A stretch of 64,000 nucleotides of DNA from Liolophura sinensis (taxonomy: Eukaryota; Mollusca; Polyplacophora; Chitonida; Chitonidae). The notes beneath the pieces are model-generated. The model did no database searches, had not been told where the DNA came from, and worked only from the letters and a program-made list of their open reading frames with translations. A program made the position numbers and the translations under genes. The stretch lies in contig NC_088305.1 in assembly GCF_032854445.1 (NCBI RefSeq), forward strand, positions 24,153,400 to 24,217,399. The letters are read 5' to 3'. Shown here piece after piece: positions 10,866-53,555 of the stretch. Numbering within the stretch: the first letter of the stretch is position 1; every line of letters begins with the position of its first letter.

Positions 10866-13148
10866 CACGAATTAACTCCCATAAATCCCAGCTGAGCCCC
10901 ACATGAGTACGCCAGCTGGGATAGTTGACCATCTTAGTGAAGTCCAGGCCTTTGTGAGTTTACCTCTGTTAGAGTTCCTTTAAGTGTTATGTAAATGTTT
11001 ACGTTGTTGTAACAACGCCAATATTATTATGGTCCAAGCGTCCAATATGATGCAAAAGACTACAACACAGAGAGTAAAATCACAGCAGCGACGGCAGTGT
11101 GATAGCATATGGTCACTTCTTATCCGTGTACCTCAGTTAGGGCACCACTCCAACTATTTATATAAATGGTAAAGCAGTTGAAACCTATAAGCCTCCTAGC
11201 ACCGTAGGCCGACTGTCTAATCCCTGACACACTGGCTCTCGAAGAGAGTAGCCTCCCATCGTAGAGCATGGCATCCAGCGCAGACATTCTGGAAAGGGAA
11301 CTGTTAAACCTGATCAAATACACGAAGGATATATAACGGCAACGTAAGTGATTTATGATTGGTTAAATGTTTTCTACAGGTCATGCAGGCTGTTAAAATT
11401 TGAGATCCGGATAAGACCTCTTCTCGTAATTTCAACAAAATCCCCAGCTTTCGAGTGACCAAGATTTATCAAACCTTATCGACTACGGAAAAGTTTGTTG
11501 TCATTCGAATTATCTCTCTGCATTCCAACCAATGTATAGAGCTCACTGTTCTCTGTCAGGTCCGCGCTCTGAAAACTAATTTAGCCTACAAGATAGTAAA
11601 TTTTCCCAAACTTCATGTTGGATCCAAAAGCAAGCAGGGATATTTGACTCTGATATGTTTAGAGTTTGCTCTAAAAATTTTAAAAAACGTTATCGTCCGA
11701 ATATGGACCCTCATTAGCATAGTCCGTATTGCCAATATTGCCTAAATAGCCCATGGGTCAGACATGATACTGGTACCACCTGAGGTGGCCAAACCTAATT
11801 GATACTAACATGTTTATAAGGTCAGTAGACGTAAATTAAGACATACTTGCCTTTCTGCAATGGTAGCTTTATCACACATTTTGATAAAATGAAATATCAC
11901 CTTATAAGGCTTTGTGTAAATTACAAAAGGCAAGACAAACGTCCATATATCGTGACAGATTTAAAAAGGTGGTTTGGATTGTTTATGAAGCAAAGGCAAT
12001 TAAGCAGTCCACATTTTGTCATGTACGCTATTAGTTGAATATTCAGTTGACCTGTACATTTATATGTAAGATTTGGGTTTGCAGCTGAGTTGATAACAGT
12101 TTGTCAATAGTTTATATGCCCAGATGTGTATATCTTTTATTTACATTTCTTATTACCGTGAGTTAAGACAGATTAGCTCAGCTAAGTAAACGTTCGTGAC
12201 ATTTCCTTACCTGTGATCAGCAGGTCTGAAAATGACCATGTCAGAGCAAACCTTTGATCAGATTTTTTGACTTTCCATCAAGACTGCTGGTAATTGAAAG
12301 TTCTGCCAAATACTTAGATTAAGGACAAAATTATTCCGTAATACTTTCTGCAGAGTGTAAATATGTACTTCGAAGTTAGACCAGAAACAAAGAAAAAATG
12401 GTATTATAAAGTGTATGTCAATCGGAATGCTTTTTTTTTTCAATTTTTTAAAACCTAGTAAATGGCCTGTAAAACTCTGGGTACTTGAGTGTCCTTTTCT
12501 GACTATGATGAGAAGACTGACGTCGCATAAGGCTTTTATCATTTGATAAAGGTATTCTTGACTAAAGATAAGAATAATTTATTAAAGAATCCTTGCCCTA
12601 CACAACACGGACCTCGACGCTGCAGTCGTGAATTGGAAGCTCTGGATTGTACACAGAGAGGAGTCTTCCTCCAAAAATAGGGATGTTCATCCATAATCAT
12701 TCATTTATTCCACCAGAAGTAGTGCAGGGAAGAACAGAAACTGACTGTAGGAGTTAATGAAAACGTACCTGTACAATGAAAAAATGTCCTCATAAGGAAT
12801 GTTCTCCTTCTAAATTGAAAAAATGCTGCGCTTGGCAGATTCAACATCAATGTCAAAACGTGACAACAGTCATGTGTCAGAATGAGATGAATGAATCACT
12901 TTGCTTTGTTTTCGGATGAGAAGAGAAATCTTCTCCTTTACCCAGACAGCTTGACCATACAACGAAACAATGACTTACAACACCCAGGCTCCGTAATTAT
13001 ATGCCATCACGCAATTAAGACGTCAAATTAAGGAGCAAGATGTTGATTAAACACCCATGGCACCCGTTGACAGATAAATGGGAGTGAGAATGTCCCTCTG
13101 AAAGAATCAGAAGTCATGCAGTTTCCCTTGATGTTTGGGGTCAAGGAA
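10866..13148. other. Intergenic, no supported gene
   Basis: Short ORFs only. A 30-codon minus-strand frame ending at 12,598 is followed by AATAAA at 12,578-12,583, but no upstream exon was found. Confidence 0.45.
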
Positions 13149-13348
13149 NNNNNNNNNNNNNNNNNNNNNNNNNNNNNNNNNNNNNNNNNNNNNNNNNNNN
13201 NNNNNNNNNNNNNNNNNNNNNNNNNNNNNNNNNNNNNNNNNNNNNNNNNNNNNNNNNNNNNNNNNNNNNNNNNNNNNNNNNNNNNNNNNNNNNNNNNNNN
13301 NNNNNNNNNNNNNNNNNNNNNNNNNNNNNNNNNNNNNNNNNNNNNNNN
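13149..13348. other. Assembly gap (200 N)
   Basis: Exactly 200 unknown bases, flanked on both sides by the same segment (TGCAGTTTCCCTTGATGTTT, GGGGTCAAGGA). The gap size is therefore probably a placeholder. Confidence 0.95.
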
Positions 13349-13589
13349 AGTCTTGCAGTTTCCCTTGATGTTTGGGGTCAAGGAAATACCCCTGCGGTGT
13401 GGCATTTGGAATTTACCATTTGGCTATTTAGACCTGAGGTCAACAGTTAATTGCTAACACAACTAAAATAATTCACACAAACTGTTACAAAACATAAACG
13501 TTATGTCTTCTGTGGGTGTCTGGAGTAGCTCACCACTCTCTCAACTCAAAGAGGACTAAAATTTCATCTTTCATCCACAAATCTGCTAT

Positions 13590-13832
13590 TATGTTTGATT
13601 TATTGATTTATTTATTTGATTTGATTTGATTTGTGTATTACGCCGTACTCAAGAATATTTCACTTATACGACGGCGGCCAGCATTATGGTGGGTGGAAAT
13701 CGGGCACAGCCCGGGGGAAACCCACGACCATCCGCAGGTTGATGTCAGACCTTCTCACATACGGCCGGAGAGGAAGGCACCATGAGCTGGACTTGAAATC
13801 ACAGCGACCGCATTGGTGAGAGACTCCTGGGT
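13590..13832 (-). mobile_element. SINE family A copy, 5' truncated
   Basis: Body and tail are well conserved (CCGGGCTGTGCCCGATTTCC). The outer head is missing beyond ACCCAGGAGTCTCTCACC. Confidence 0.8.
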
Positions 13833-13865
13833 GCTATTATGTTTGAGAACATTAGCTTGAATTAG

Positions 13866-14020
13866 TTAAGCGATAGCACGATGGCACGAATTCATGGCAC
13901 TAAGCGATGATAACATGCTAGCATCGTATCATCGCTTCGTGCCATTGTGTCATCGCTTCGTGCCATCGTGCTATTATGCCAACGCTTCGTGCCATCGTGT
14001 TGAACGATGGTACGATGGTG
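13866..14020. repeat. TCGCTTCGTGCCATCGTG degenerate tandem repeat
   Basis: Three to four copies of ATCGCTTCGTGCCAT(C/T)GTG preceded by inverted versions (GCGATAGCACGATGGCACGA), so the segment can fold back on itself. Confidence 0.5.
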
Positions 14021-15169
14021 ACCTTATCCGGCTTGCACAGCATATATGTACGTCACATGTGGGAAAAGTTCATCGACACTCCGGTTTCATCCAACCCATA
14101 ATGCTAACGGCCATTGTATATCTAGACAAGTTGGTGAGCATAACGTTTAACAATGATCATTCAGTCAATCAACAATTTTCAAAAGAACGGAATTGGTGGA
14201 GCGGTTCAGACTTCGTGGGTCTTGATAATCGGTTTCTTCACAGGCAGCAAGGTCACAGGGTTAAATCCCGGCCTAGTCGCGCTGAATAGACTGCAGACAA
14301 ATGTAAGGGGGAAAGAGCCTGTTGTCTTTGTATTAGTGAAATATACGGGAGTACGGCATAAAACGTTAACCAATTCCCCACTCTCTCAAAAAAGGACTTT
14401 TCACCCGGAAGTCGGACACAGACGTATGCATTCACCTAATAATCAACGAATTACTTGGACATGAAATACTGACTGACTTTCGGCGAAGCGGAATTAATCG
14501 TCAACGAACTTCGTGTAAGACCACACAGGCAACCAAGCAGCGCTTTTATAATTACTGTAAATCTTACACTGTAAAAGTACACTTTAAGTAAAATTTATGC
14601 ATACAATTATTATGAAAATGACGCTAAACATGATTTGTTTGTGTCACTTAAGTCGTCAGGTTCCTAAAACTGTGCAAATCATTTCTCTACTCCCCATAGT
14701 TCTTTCAGAATGTTTCAAAATACTGGTTGCAGAGGCAGTTGAAAGGGTTGAACATTTAGGGTTCGCACTTTTTTCATATCGGCCGAGTAACATCACGGGT
14801 CATCCAAAAATAATGAAAAAGCAGCGAAATTTCAGTTTTAAAACAAATAATATTTAATCGTCAAATCGTCACAAAATTCCAGATGTTAAGTGCAGTTGCA
14901 CTGGTGGATGAAATAAATAAAAAAATTCCTGATGACAATAATTACGTTATATTTACTATATCATGTAAATATCATAATTTAACATTTACAAAGCTCAAAA
15001 TACAATTCACTGGCAGCTACAATTCATATGCAACTTTACCCGATGACCAATTATCAAACAACCATTACATCAAAAATTAACAAATTTCTGACACATACAC
15101 ATATATATATATATATAAATATATTACAATAAGAACATTTTTTGTTTCAGGATGACAAGACGATTCAAT
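14021..15169. other. Intergenic downstream of the multi-module gene
   Basis: Contains a weak tRNA-headed repeat (about 14,190-14,375, with GGTTAAATCCC and a TAGTGAAATATACGGGAGTA tail) and a short (TA)n at 15,093-15,118. No gene seen. Confidence 0.45.
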
Positions 15170-45880
<30,711 letters not shown>

Positions 45881-45905
45881 TTGGCAAAACCGTCTCATCA
45901 CTTTC

Positions 45906-45913
45906 CTTATATA
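45906..45913 (-). promoter_or_regulatory. Candidate TATA box of the multi-module gene
   Basis: The minus strand reads TATATAAG here, about 25-30 bp upstream of the proposed transcription start near 45,880 and about 110 bp upstream of a clean GTAAGG donor. Position and match to a TATA consensus are seen; promoter activity is inferred. Confidence 0.45.
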
Positions 45914-46649
45914 CGCTACCTTGGTCCCTGGCCTATTTGTGGCGCCTGTGTGCCTCACCGGGGTGCTTGTATGAGTGGACAATTAATTAGTTTTAATTGG
46001 GTCAGATTCAGTGGTTTGATGTGCTGAAGCCAGCGAAGGTTACCGTACACATTCATTTGGGTTGTATCTTTTTTTTATTTGTCTTTTTTTACGCCTCAGG
46101 GAAAGCCGTATATACATTTATTGACATCCTGGGGTTTTTTTTCATCTCTGATTATGAATATTCATGAAGTGACGCTTTTGCCGTCGTCACAAATATTCCG
46201 AGTTGTGTCAAGCAGAAGTCTGACAAACGTGCAGGTTTTTTGACATAACATCTCCACATAACAACATTCCATTAGTCAATCTTTTTTTTAAAGGATACCA
46301 ACAAGAAAACATTGACTCGGCAATTTCGATAGCTTTCCATTCCGAGTCTGCAATGTTACTCCATTTTTTCATGAATATTTTGTCTCTTTTTTCAACCACG
46401 CAAGTTCATTACGCATGTTTTTAAAGCTGATTACAAACAACGCTAATGTCGATTTGTGGGGGAGGGGGGGAGGGGAAGTTGGTTCGGGTTGTAGTTATAC
46501 TCTTGCCGGCTTGTTAAGTTGATCCCCTGGGCCAAGTTTCATAAAGCGGTGTAGGACATTTTTTTCCCTACATTTCTCGTACGATATTTTGTAAGTCAGT
46601 ATTACCGTGCCATTGTCCTATATGTGCGATTATCGTACACGTACGACGT
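45914..46649. other. Upstream flank of the multi-module gene
   Basis: Mostly AT-rich with T tracts and a G tract at 46,458-46,473. No upstream gene is visible; regulatory elements may lie here but none are recognisable. Confidence 0.4.
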
Positions 46650-46822
46650 CTGTGTGAAGCTGGGGGAAGCTGGGGGGAGCTGTGTGAAGCTGGGGGGAGC
46701 TGTGTGAAGCTGTGTGAAGCTGTGTGAAGCTGTGTGAAGCTGTGTGAAGCTGGGGGAAGCTGTGTGAAGCTGTGTGAAGATGTGTGAAGATGTGTGAAGC
46801 TGGGGGAAGCTGGGGGAAGCTG
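46650..46822. repeat. 10-bp minisatellite (GCTGTGTGAA / GCTGGGGGAA)
   Basis: Seventeen or so consecutive 10-bp units alternating TGTGTGAAGC and TGGGGGAAGC. The open frames it creates are low-complexity artefacts. Confidence 0.85.
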
Positions 46823-47930
46823 GTCCTGGGTGACCCAGGGGTGTCATATCCCTTCAGGGAAGAGTCAGGTCCAGATATACCCCTTGCCGTTATAACCAGC
46901 TTCTCACCAACCTTTATCAAAAGTCGAGGCCGTATAATTAGCAAATCTTTGAAAGTGAAGAAAAGGTGAAAAAAAGATTTAAATTTTAGATAGAGGACAC
47001 TGAAAAATTAGTTGAGACTATGGTCTTCAGTACTTTTTCCAAGTTTTTTTTTATGGAGAAACGGACAATTGAAAATAATTTCTGTTTGTTCTAAATGAGG
47101 TTGCCATTTATCTCGTGTGCAACGTGTGTCGTGTATTTCCAGTGGATTCTTTCCGGCTTCTTCCAACGATAGTGCTAATCGTCGTCATATAAGTGAAATA
47201 CTCTTGAATACGGTGTAAAACAGAAATCAGATAGATAAGTAAATGAAGAATAAGCTACCGTTGCTACCATTGTGTGTGGACATTGGTGACAAGAGGCCAC
47301 TGGCAATACCCTAGTTACTGCTTGCGCATGCAATCTAATGATCGTTGAAGTCTGCTAGCCTTTCACAGCTATATATAAATGAATAAATGAATGTTTGATT
47401 ATAAAATTGGAGTTTAACATCGCAACTAACATTTTTTTCAGTCAAAGGACGGTATGTATGATGTCCGTATCTGGTGTGGGGGCGTGAGTCCGTCAGTAAC
47501 TGACCCACAGTATATAGGTGGTTACTCGCGGCACTTCCGTTCCCTCAGCCAATAACACTGACCCCTGCCGCATATAAGTGAAAAACTCTTGAGTATGGCG
47601 TTAATGTAACAATGCATTAAATAAAGAAGTAAATTAATCCAGCCCATATAATTAAACTCTATCACTGTTTCGGCTTCAAACTTTTAACACGGAAAATATT
47701 TCAAAAATTCATTTCCGTGGTTGTTTCTAATTTTTTTTAGTTCAGTTATATAGCCCAGCTAGATGTATACAGTAAGAATACAGGGTTTTGTAATTTTAAT
47801 ATGAGAAAGGAATTTGGCTACAAATAAATAAAACATTCTGCCCCATTAATTCAGACACAGATTGCTGTAACAGGACCGACCTCTAAAGGGCCTCTCTTCG
47901 TGAGATGCGTTCAAGGGATGCAGAATCGAC
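46823..47930. other. Intergenic with weak SINE-tail fragments
   Basis: Tail-like pieces at about 47,140-47,235 (CGTCATATAAGTGAAATACT) and 47,560-47,600 (CATATAAGTGAAAAACTCTT). No gene seen. Confidence 0.45.
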
Positions 47931-48026
47931 TGATTGGCTGACACAGGAGATAGGATTTCCTGGGTTAAGTTTTGCAGCCTTGTTCACGCTTGAATAAATG
48001 TACGATACCTAAAATTCAGCTTAGGA
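47931..48026 (+). repeat. Dispersed repeat, family C, copy 4
   Basis: GATTGGCTGACACAGGAGAT, AGGATTTCCTGGGTTAAGTT, TTGTTCACGCTTGAATAAAT and AAAATTCAGCTTAGGA; closest to copy 1. Confidence 0.6.
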
Positions 48027-48340
48027 GAGAGTGAGTGTGTGAGTGAGTGACTGCTTGGAGTTAACGTCATACTTAGCAATTTTTCAGTCATAAGACGACG
48101 AAGGAGTGCATGTAATGGACCTCCACTGCTCTTTTATCTAGTGCTGCTTCACTGAGACGACTTACCGAAGGCGAGTAAGCCGCCCGTGCCCGGGCCATTA
48201 TACTGATACAGGTCAACCAGTCGTTACACTTCCCCTTAATGCTGAACGCCAAGCGAGGAAGCTTTAACTTTCTCTTTTAAGGTCTTATGTGTGATCCGAC
48301 CCAGGCTTGAACCTGGATCTACCACCCATCGAAGCCTATA
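48026..48340 (-). mobile_element. SINE family B copy
   Basis: Tail at the left after a GAGTGAGTG run, B-box GGTAGATCCAGGTTCAAGCC at the right. It starts where a dispersed-repeat copy (47,931-48,026) ends. Confidence 0.75.
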
Positions 48341-49115
48341 CTTGCCTATCTGTCACACTAGCCGGTCAGAAACGATTCTGTATCCCTTTAAGCCAATGGA
48401 CCTGATCGTTGATTGTAAAGCCTTTGATCTCACTCGACTGTGGATTGAAATCGTTTCCAGCGTTTATGAGTCGGACGCTCAAACAACTCAGCCACTGTAG
48501 TGAAATCCCACAGTTCAACGAACTCGAGAGAGACATTTTCTTGGCTGTTCCTAATTAAATTCAAGAAAGTTGACGGATTTCTTGATCACGACATCTACGG
48601 GAATGCAAGATGCTTTGAGTTGTTTGTCATGATGTAAAAGGCGGGCTTTTTTTTAATTCCCAGGTATTTACCTCCTGGCGATTTAGGTCTTGTTGTTTAC
48701 CTATATTGGTATGCGCTTCCTATACAGTGACATCTTAAAACAGTTCTGACATAAACCAGACGATCCTTAAACATGCACATCGTCAAGTCTGACGTGCTAT
48801 TATTATAATCAAATTATAGTTGAGTAACTTCAAACGAATTGTATTTAACTTTAATGAGAAAGAAGGTATTTTATTAACATGGAGTAAATTTCTCTTTATG
48901 CTGCAATCAAAAGGGGGCATTGGGGAAGCGGGGGGGGGGGTGCACAAGTGCTCTAGGCACAGAATAAAAAAATCAATATAAAAAAAGAAAACAATGTTGT
49001 TCGTACTTTTTGGTATTTATTTGATATTGTGTTTGATTTATTCATTTATTTAACTGTATTTATTTATATCGCTTGAATAAACTGTAGATCTAATGTAAAT
49101 ATGTCGACCATGTCC
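48341..49115. other. Intergenic, nothing identified
   Basis: AT-rich; a G run at 48,931-48,941. No supported gene. Confidence 0.45.
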
Positions 49116-49268
49116 ATCCCAAACCTTCTGTAGCCAATTCTTGTAGATGTTGCATTATCAATAATCATAATCCCAAACCTCTAATAGCCAATCAGTGCAG
49201 GTGTTACATTATTTATAATCATAATGCCAAACCTCCTTTAGCCAATCATTGTAGATGTTACATTAAGA
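49116..49268. repeat. Three-copy tandem repeat, about 55-bp unit
   Basis: Three copies of CCAAACCTxxxxTAGCCAATC, TTGTAGATGTTACATTA and ATAATCATAAT. Each unit has a CCAAT box. Confidence 0.6.
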
Positions 49269-49659
49269 TAACGGTGCACGGTTTGCCTTGATACCATATA
49301 ATGAACCCTTAGCGATTGGTAAAGGCTTGAGGTGGCCATTACTCTGACCAGATCCGGGACCGTATAGGTTGTATATGACCAGGACGCGCGTTTACCAAAA
49401 CAAACATCATCACACCTGTACACAAGGTTAATGTGACTTGCCTGGATACATGAGTAACGCTGTAGGAGAGTCACAAAAATGGTATCGGTATTTGATTCTA
49501 GTCATTTGAGGTTAGTAGGCTGTTTGTTTCATGCTGCAAAAACTCCAACAATTATCGATATACCCGCATACATAGGGAATTTAAAATAAAATTTAATTTT
49601 TTTTCATAGGGTTATTTAAAATAATTTTTTTTGGGCCACGTGTTTATTTTATTATTATC

Positions 49660-50019
49660 GTGTGTTCAGCTGAATGTTTAGTTTTTCATTATTATTTTTA
49701 TGTTATAAATGACATTATTATGATGGGCTTGGTACAACACCCAACATACTACTCTAGATATTCTAAGGGACTTTACAGGAGATTTTCCGCAAACTGTCAC
49801 CAAACTAGCTGGTGTGACTTTTGTGATGTAGATGAGTCCGAAGTACATTTTCTTTTAAGATATCCCAGATATAATGTAATCGGAACTCAAATGTTTGCAA
49901 AGCTATCACATTATGGTATTTTTCAGCACACATTACAGGCAGTTCTATGCCCTCCACGAAACAGAGTTAAAGTTTACAGTGAAGTGGCGAAGTTCATTGT
50001 TAATTCAAGGCGATTTTGA
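49660..50019 (+). mobile_element. LINE (non-LTR retrotransposon) ORF2 C-terminal remnant
   Basis: The open frame to the stop at 50,017-50,019 reads ...WCDFCDVDESEVHFLLRYP then RYN and, near the end, VAKFIVNSRRF. The C-x2-C...E-x-HFLL-x-CP-x-Y pattern is typical of the zinc-knuckle-like C-terminus of LINE reverse transcriptases and related ORFs. The expected Cys after HFLL is replaced by Tyr. No RT core is visible upstream, so it is a 5'-truncated copy. Confidence 0.5.
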
Positions 50020-51589
50020 GTCGCCCCAACCCGCATTCCTTTTATTTGAGTGCTATCTCTAGTAACGTGGTATAGATTCACTCTTGCTGTTAAGTGTGGT
50101 GTGCATCATCCCTTTTTAGGGCTTGGAAAACGCCAAATTTATAATTTCACTCAGGAGATTTTCGGCAAGCTGCAGTTCAATTTTTGTTATTATTTTAGAA
50201 TAGCACAAACAGTTACTTTTCACAAAATATTACCCTCTCCTCGTATTACGGTTTTCAAAGAGTAATAAGGCTCGTGAAATTTATCATAAGGGCTATATAT
50301 TATATTATAACTCTTTCAATATTAAGTATCATTTTACGAGTGTAAATAGCACAGGTACGAATTTGAGCTATTCCGAGCAGACAGAGAAAATTTGATTTCT
50401 TTGGCGAATATGGATTTTTTTCAAAAAATCTCCGTTGTAATAATTATACATTAGGCTATAACCTATCGGTTCTATTTGAAGTTTTATACCAGCATTTTAG
50501 TGTCTTTTCCCCTGTTTGAGCATATTTCGTTCACTGACCGACTACTTGCATCTTGTACAATGTTGCTGTCTTTCCAATAATCATCTCTACCATGTTCGTC
50601 AGATCAGCCCTAAGTCATTATAACATTTTTTTTAATTTATTGCGGCTCGCAAAAGTTTATGTTTCAAGATGCTTCAGCACAAAGAGGATTGATTTCTACC
50701 AAATCAGAAATATCATACAACATGTCACTATGCGATTTTTAACTGTACGATTTTTCGCAACGATTGGTTGCGTGAACATATGACGTGATACACAGGTTGG
50801 CGCGATTAGTACAGTAGAAATCCAATCTGCTTGAACCGGCGATTGTCACGAAAAATGAAGGATACAGACACTTAACTGCCCGAAGACGTTTGTCACCGAA
50901 ATTATGCTCAACCAATCATGCTTAGTCATTCTTTTCTTGATGTACACAGGATATGTCATATCCATAAAAATAATGACAGCTGAAACTCCATTTCATAATA
51001 CGCAATTAACCATCAAGCATTCTGTGGTCTTAAAGTATACTTATGCCCACAGATTTTAAGTCGAGTGTAGACCTACCATTTGTCAGTTTATAAAAATTAT
51101 AAGGTATCCTTCACGCCCACCCCACTTTAAAAGGCTCTTAGATTTTTTAATAAGTAAATTAAATCAACGAATGGAATATGTCCAAGTAAACAGGGCTTTA
51201 GCCTCCACACAGTGTAACATCCTGCTCAACATGAATGCTTGTAATTAGACAGAGGTCATGTTTTTAATTGTTAGATTTTTTTGAGTATGCCTGGCGTCAA
51301 GTAGGCCTAATACGAGGAAAGGTCTGAAGTGAAACTGATGCCCGGCTTGCATGGAAACACATTTCTGATACAAAAAGCAAAAAAAAAGAAAAAAAAAAAA
51401 AAAAACACGAAATGTTTCAGTTTAGTGCTTGTCCCTCACTTGATAGTTTTATGTATAGTGTCAACACTTTGATACATTCCTTCAAGATTTGCTTTCAATC
51501 CGTTTATTACAATAAGCTCTGGCATAAAGTTAGGTGTGAAATTGAAAGTAACTTACCACGGATATAAAAAGTTAATCTATAAAGTCAAA
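50020..51589. other. Intergenic after the LINE remnant
   Basis: 50,176-50,264 matches 19,011-19,098 (TTTTTGTTATTATTTTAGAA then TAGC, then TACTTTTCACAAAATA), perhaps the LINE 3' region. An A-rich tract is at 51,379-51,409. No gene. Confidence 0.45.
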
Positions 51590-53555
51590 TTTCACCTTGT
51601 CTGTACTTTAGTTCACCTGGCTTAATAGTAAAATGTTGTCTGACAGCAAAGTACTGCACTTCATTATATATGACGATGTTAAATTCATCTTGTCTGATAG
51701 TGAAATGCTGTGCAATACTGCAAAAGTGTGATAGTAACTCACTAACTTTCATTTGCCTGATAGTAAAATGCAATGTTTGAGCTTATCTGATAGTTAAATA
51801 CTGTATGTTCATGGAATATTAGTCTTCGCCTAAATGCTACATTTAAACGGTAAAAGTTAACTCCGTCTTTTACTGAAATACTCTTTTTTCCTCTTTTTCT
51901 GACCCTTAAATCCCACATTATCGTGAAATAATGCATTCCTGTTTGTCTTACCGTACTGTCAAATGTTATAGTCAAAATGTTGCCCTTAGTCTTGTTTGAT
52001 ACTGAAACTCTACACAATGCTAACCTTTCCATATTCTGATACTGAAAAGCTACACAATGCTAAGCTTCCCCTAGTCTGATACTGAAATGCTACACAATGC
52101 TAAGCTTCCACTATTCTGATACTGAAATGCTACACAATGCTAAGCTTCCACTATTCTGATAGTGAAATGCTACACAATGCTTAGCTTTCACTATTCTGAT
52201 ACTGAAAAGCTACACAATGCTAATCTTCCCCTATTCTGATACTGAAATGCTACACAATGCTAAGCTTCCCCTATTCTGATACTGAAATGCTACACAATGC
52301 TAAGCTTCCCCTATTCTGATAGTGAAATGCTACACAATGCTAAGCTTTCCATATTCTGATACTGAAATGCTACACAATGCTAAGCTTCCCCTAGTCTGAT
52401 ACTGAAATGCTACACAATGCTAAGCTTCCCCTATTCTGATAGTGAAATGCTACACAATGCTTAGCTTTCACTATTCTGATAGTGAAAAGCTACACAATGC
52501 TAAGCTTCCCCTATTCTGATACTGAAATGCTACACAATGCTAAGCTTCCACTATTCTGATAGTAAAATGTTACACAATGCTAAGCTTCCCCTATTCTGAT
52601 AGTGAAATGCTACACAATGCTAAGCTTCCACTATTCTGATAGTGAAATGCTACACAATGCTTAGCTTTCACTATTCTGATAGTGAAATGCTACACAATGC
52701 TAAGCTTTCCATATTCTGATAGTGAAATGCTACACAATGCTAAGCTTCCCCTATTCTGATAGTGAAATGCTACACAATGCTAACCTTTCCATATTCTGAT
52801 ACTGAAATGCTACACAATGCTAAGCTTCCACTATTCTGATACTGAAATGCTACACAATGCTAAGCTTCCCCTATTCTGATACTGAAATGCTACACAATGC
52901 TAAGCTTCCCCTATTCTGATACTGAAATGCTACACAATGCTAAGCTTCCCCTATTCTGATACTGAAATGCTACACAATGCTAAGCTTCCACTATTCTGAT
53001 ACTGAAATGCTACACAATGCTAAGCTTCCACTATTCTGATACTGAAATGCCACACAATGCTAAGCTTCCACTATTCTGATACTGAAATGCTACACAATGC
53101 TAAGCTTCCCCTATTCTGATACTGAAAAGCTACACAATGCTAAGCTTTCCATATTCTGATACTGAAGTGCTACACAATGCTTAGCTTCCACTATTCTGAT
53201 ACTGAAATGCTACACAATGCTAAGTTTTTCATATTCTGGTAGTGAAATGCTACACAATGCTAACCTTTCCATATTCTGATACTGAAATGCTACACAATGC
53301 TAAGTTTCTCATATTCTGGTAGTGAAATGCTACACAATGCTAACCTTTCCATATTCTGATACTGAAACTCTACACAATGCTAATCCTCCTCTATTCAGGT
53401 AGTAAAATGTTACACAATGCTAAGCTTTCCCTATTCTGATACTGAAATGATACACAATGCTTAGTTTCCCCTTTTCTGATACTGAAATGCTACACAATGC
53501 TAAGTTTCTCATATTCTGATAGTGAAATGCTACACAATGCTGAACTTCCCCTATT
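51590..53555. repeat. Minisatellite, 40-bp unit, about 38 clean copies plus degenerate left flank
   Basis: The unit is TAAGCTTCCCCTATTCTGAT then ACTGAAATGCTACACAATGC. From 52,013 to 53,555 the period stays exactly 40 bp with almost no indels. From 51,590 to 52,013 related units are strongly diverged. Confidence 0.9.

Noticed and set aside
12598-12690. 30-codon minus-strand frame (GGRLLSVYNPELP ... VRVV) with AATAAA 15 bp after its stop
   Set aside because: It could be a last exon, but no upstream exon, acceptor or homology is visible.
46602-46944. HSFTQLHTAS-type repeat proteins
   Set aside because: Product of a 10-bp minisatellite read in several frames.
52013-53555. Regular 40-bp repeats resembling a CRISPR array
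   Set aside because: The whole unit repeats with no unique spacers, and the genome is animal. It is a minisatellite.
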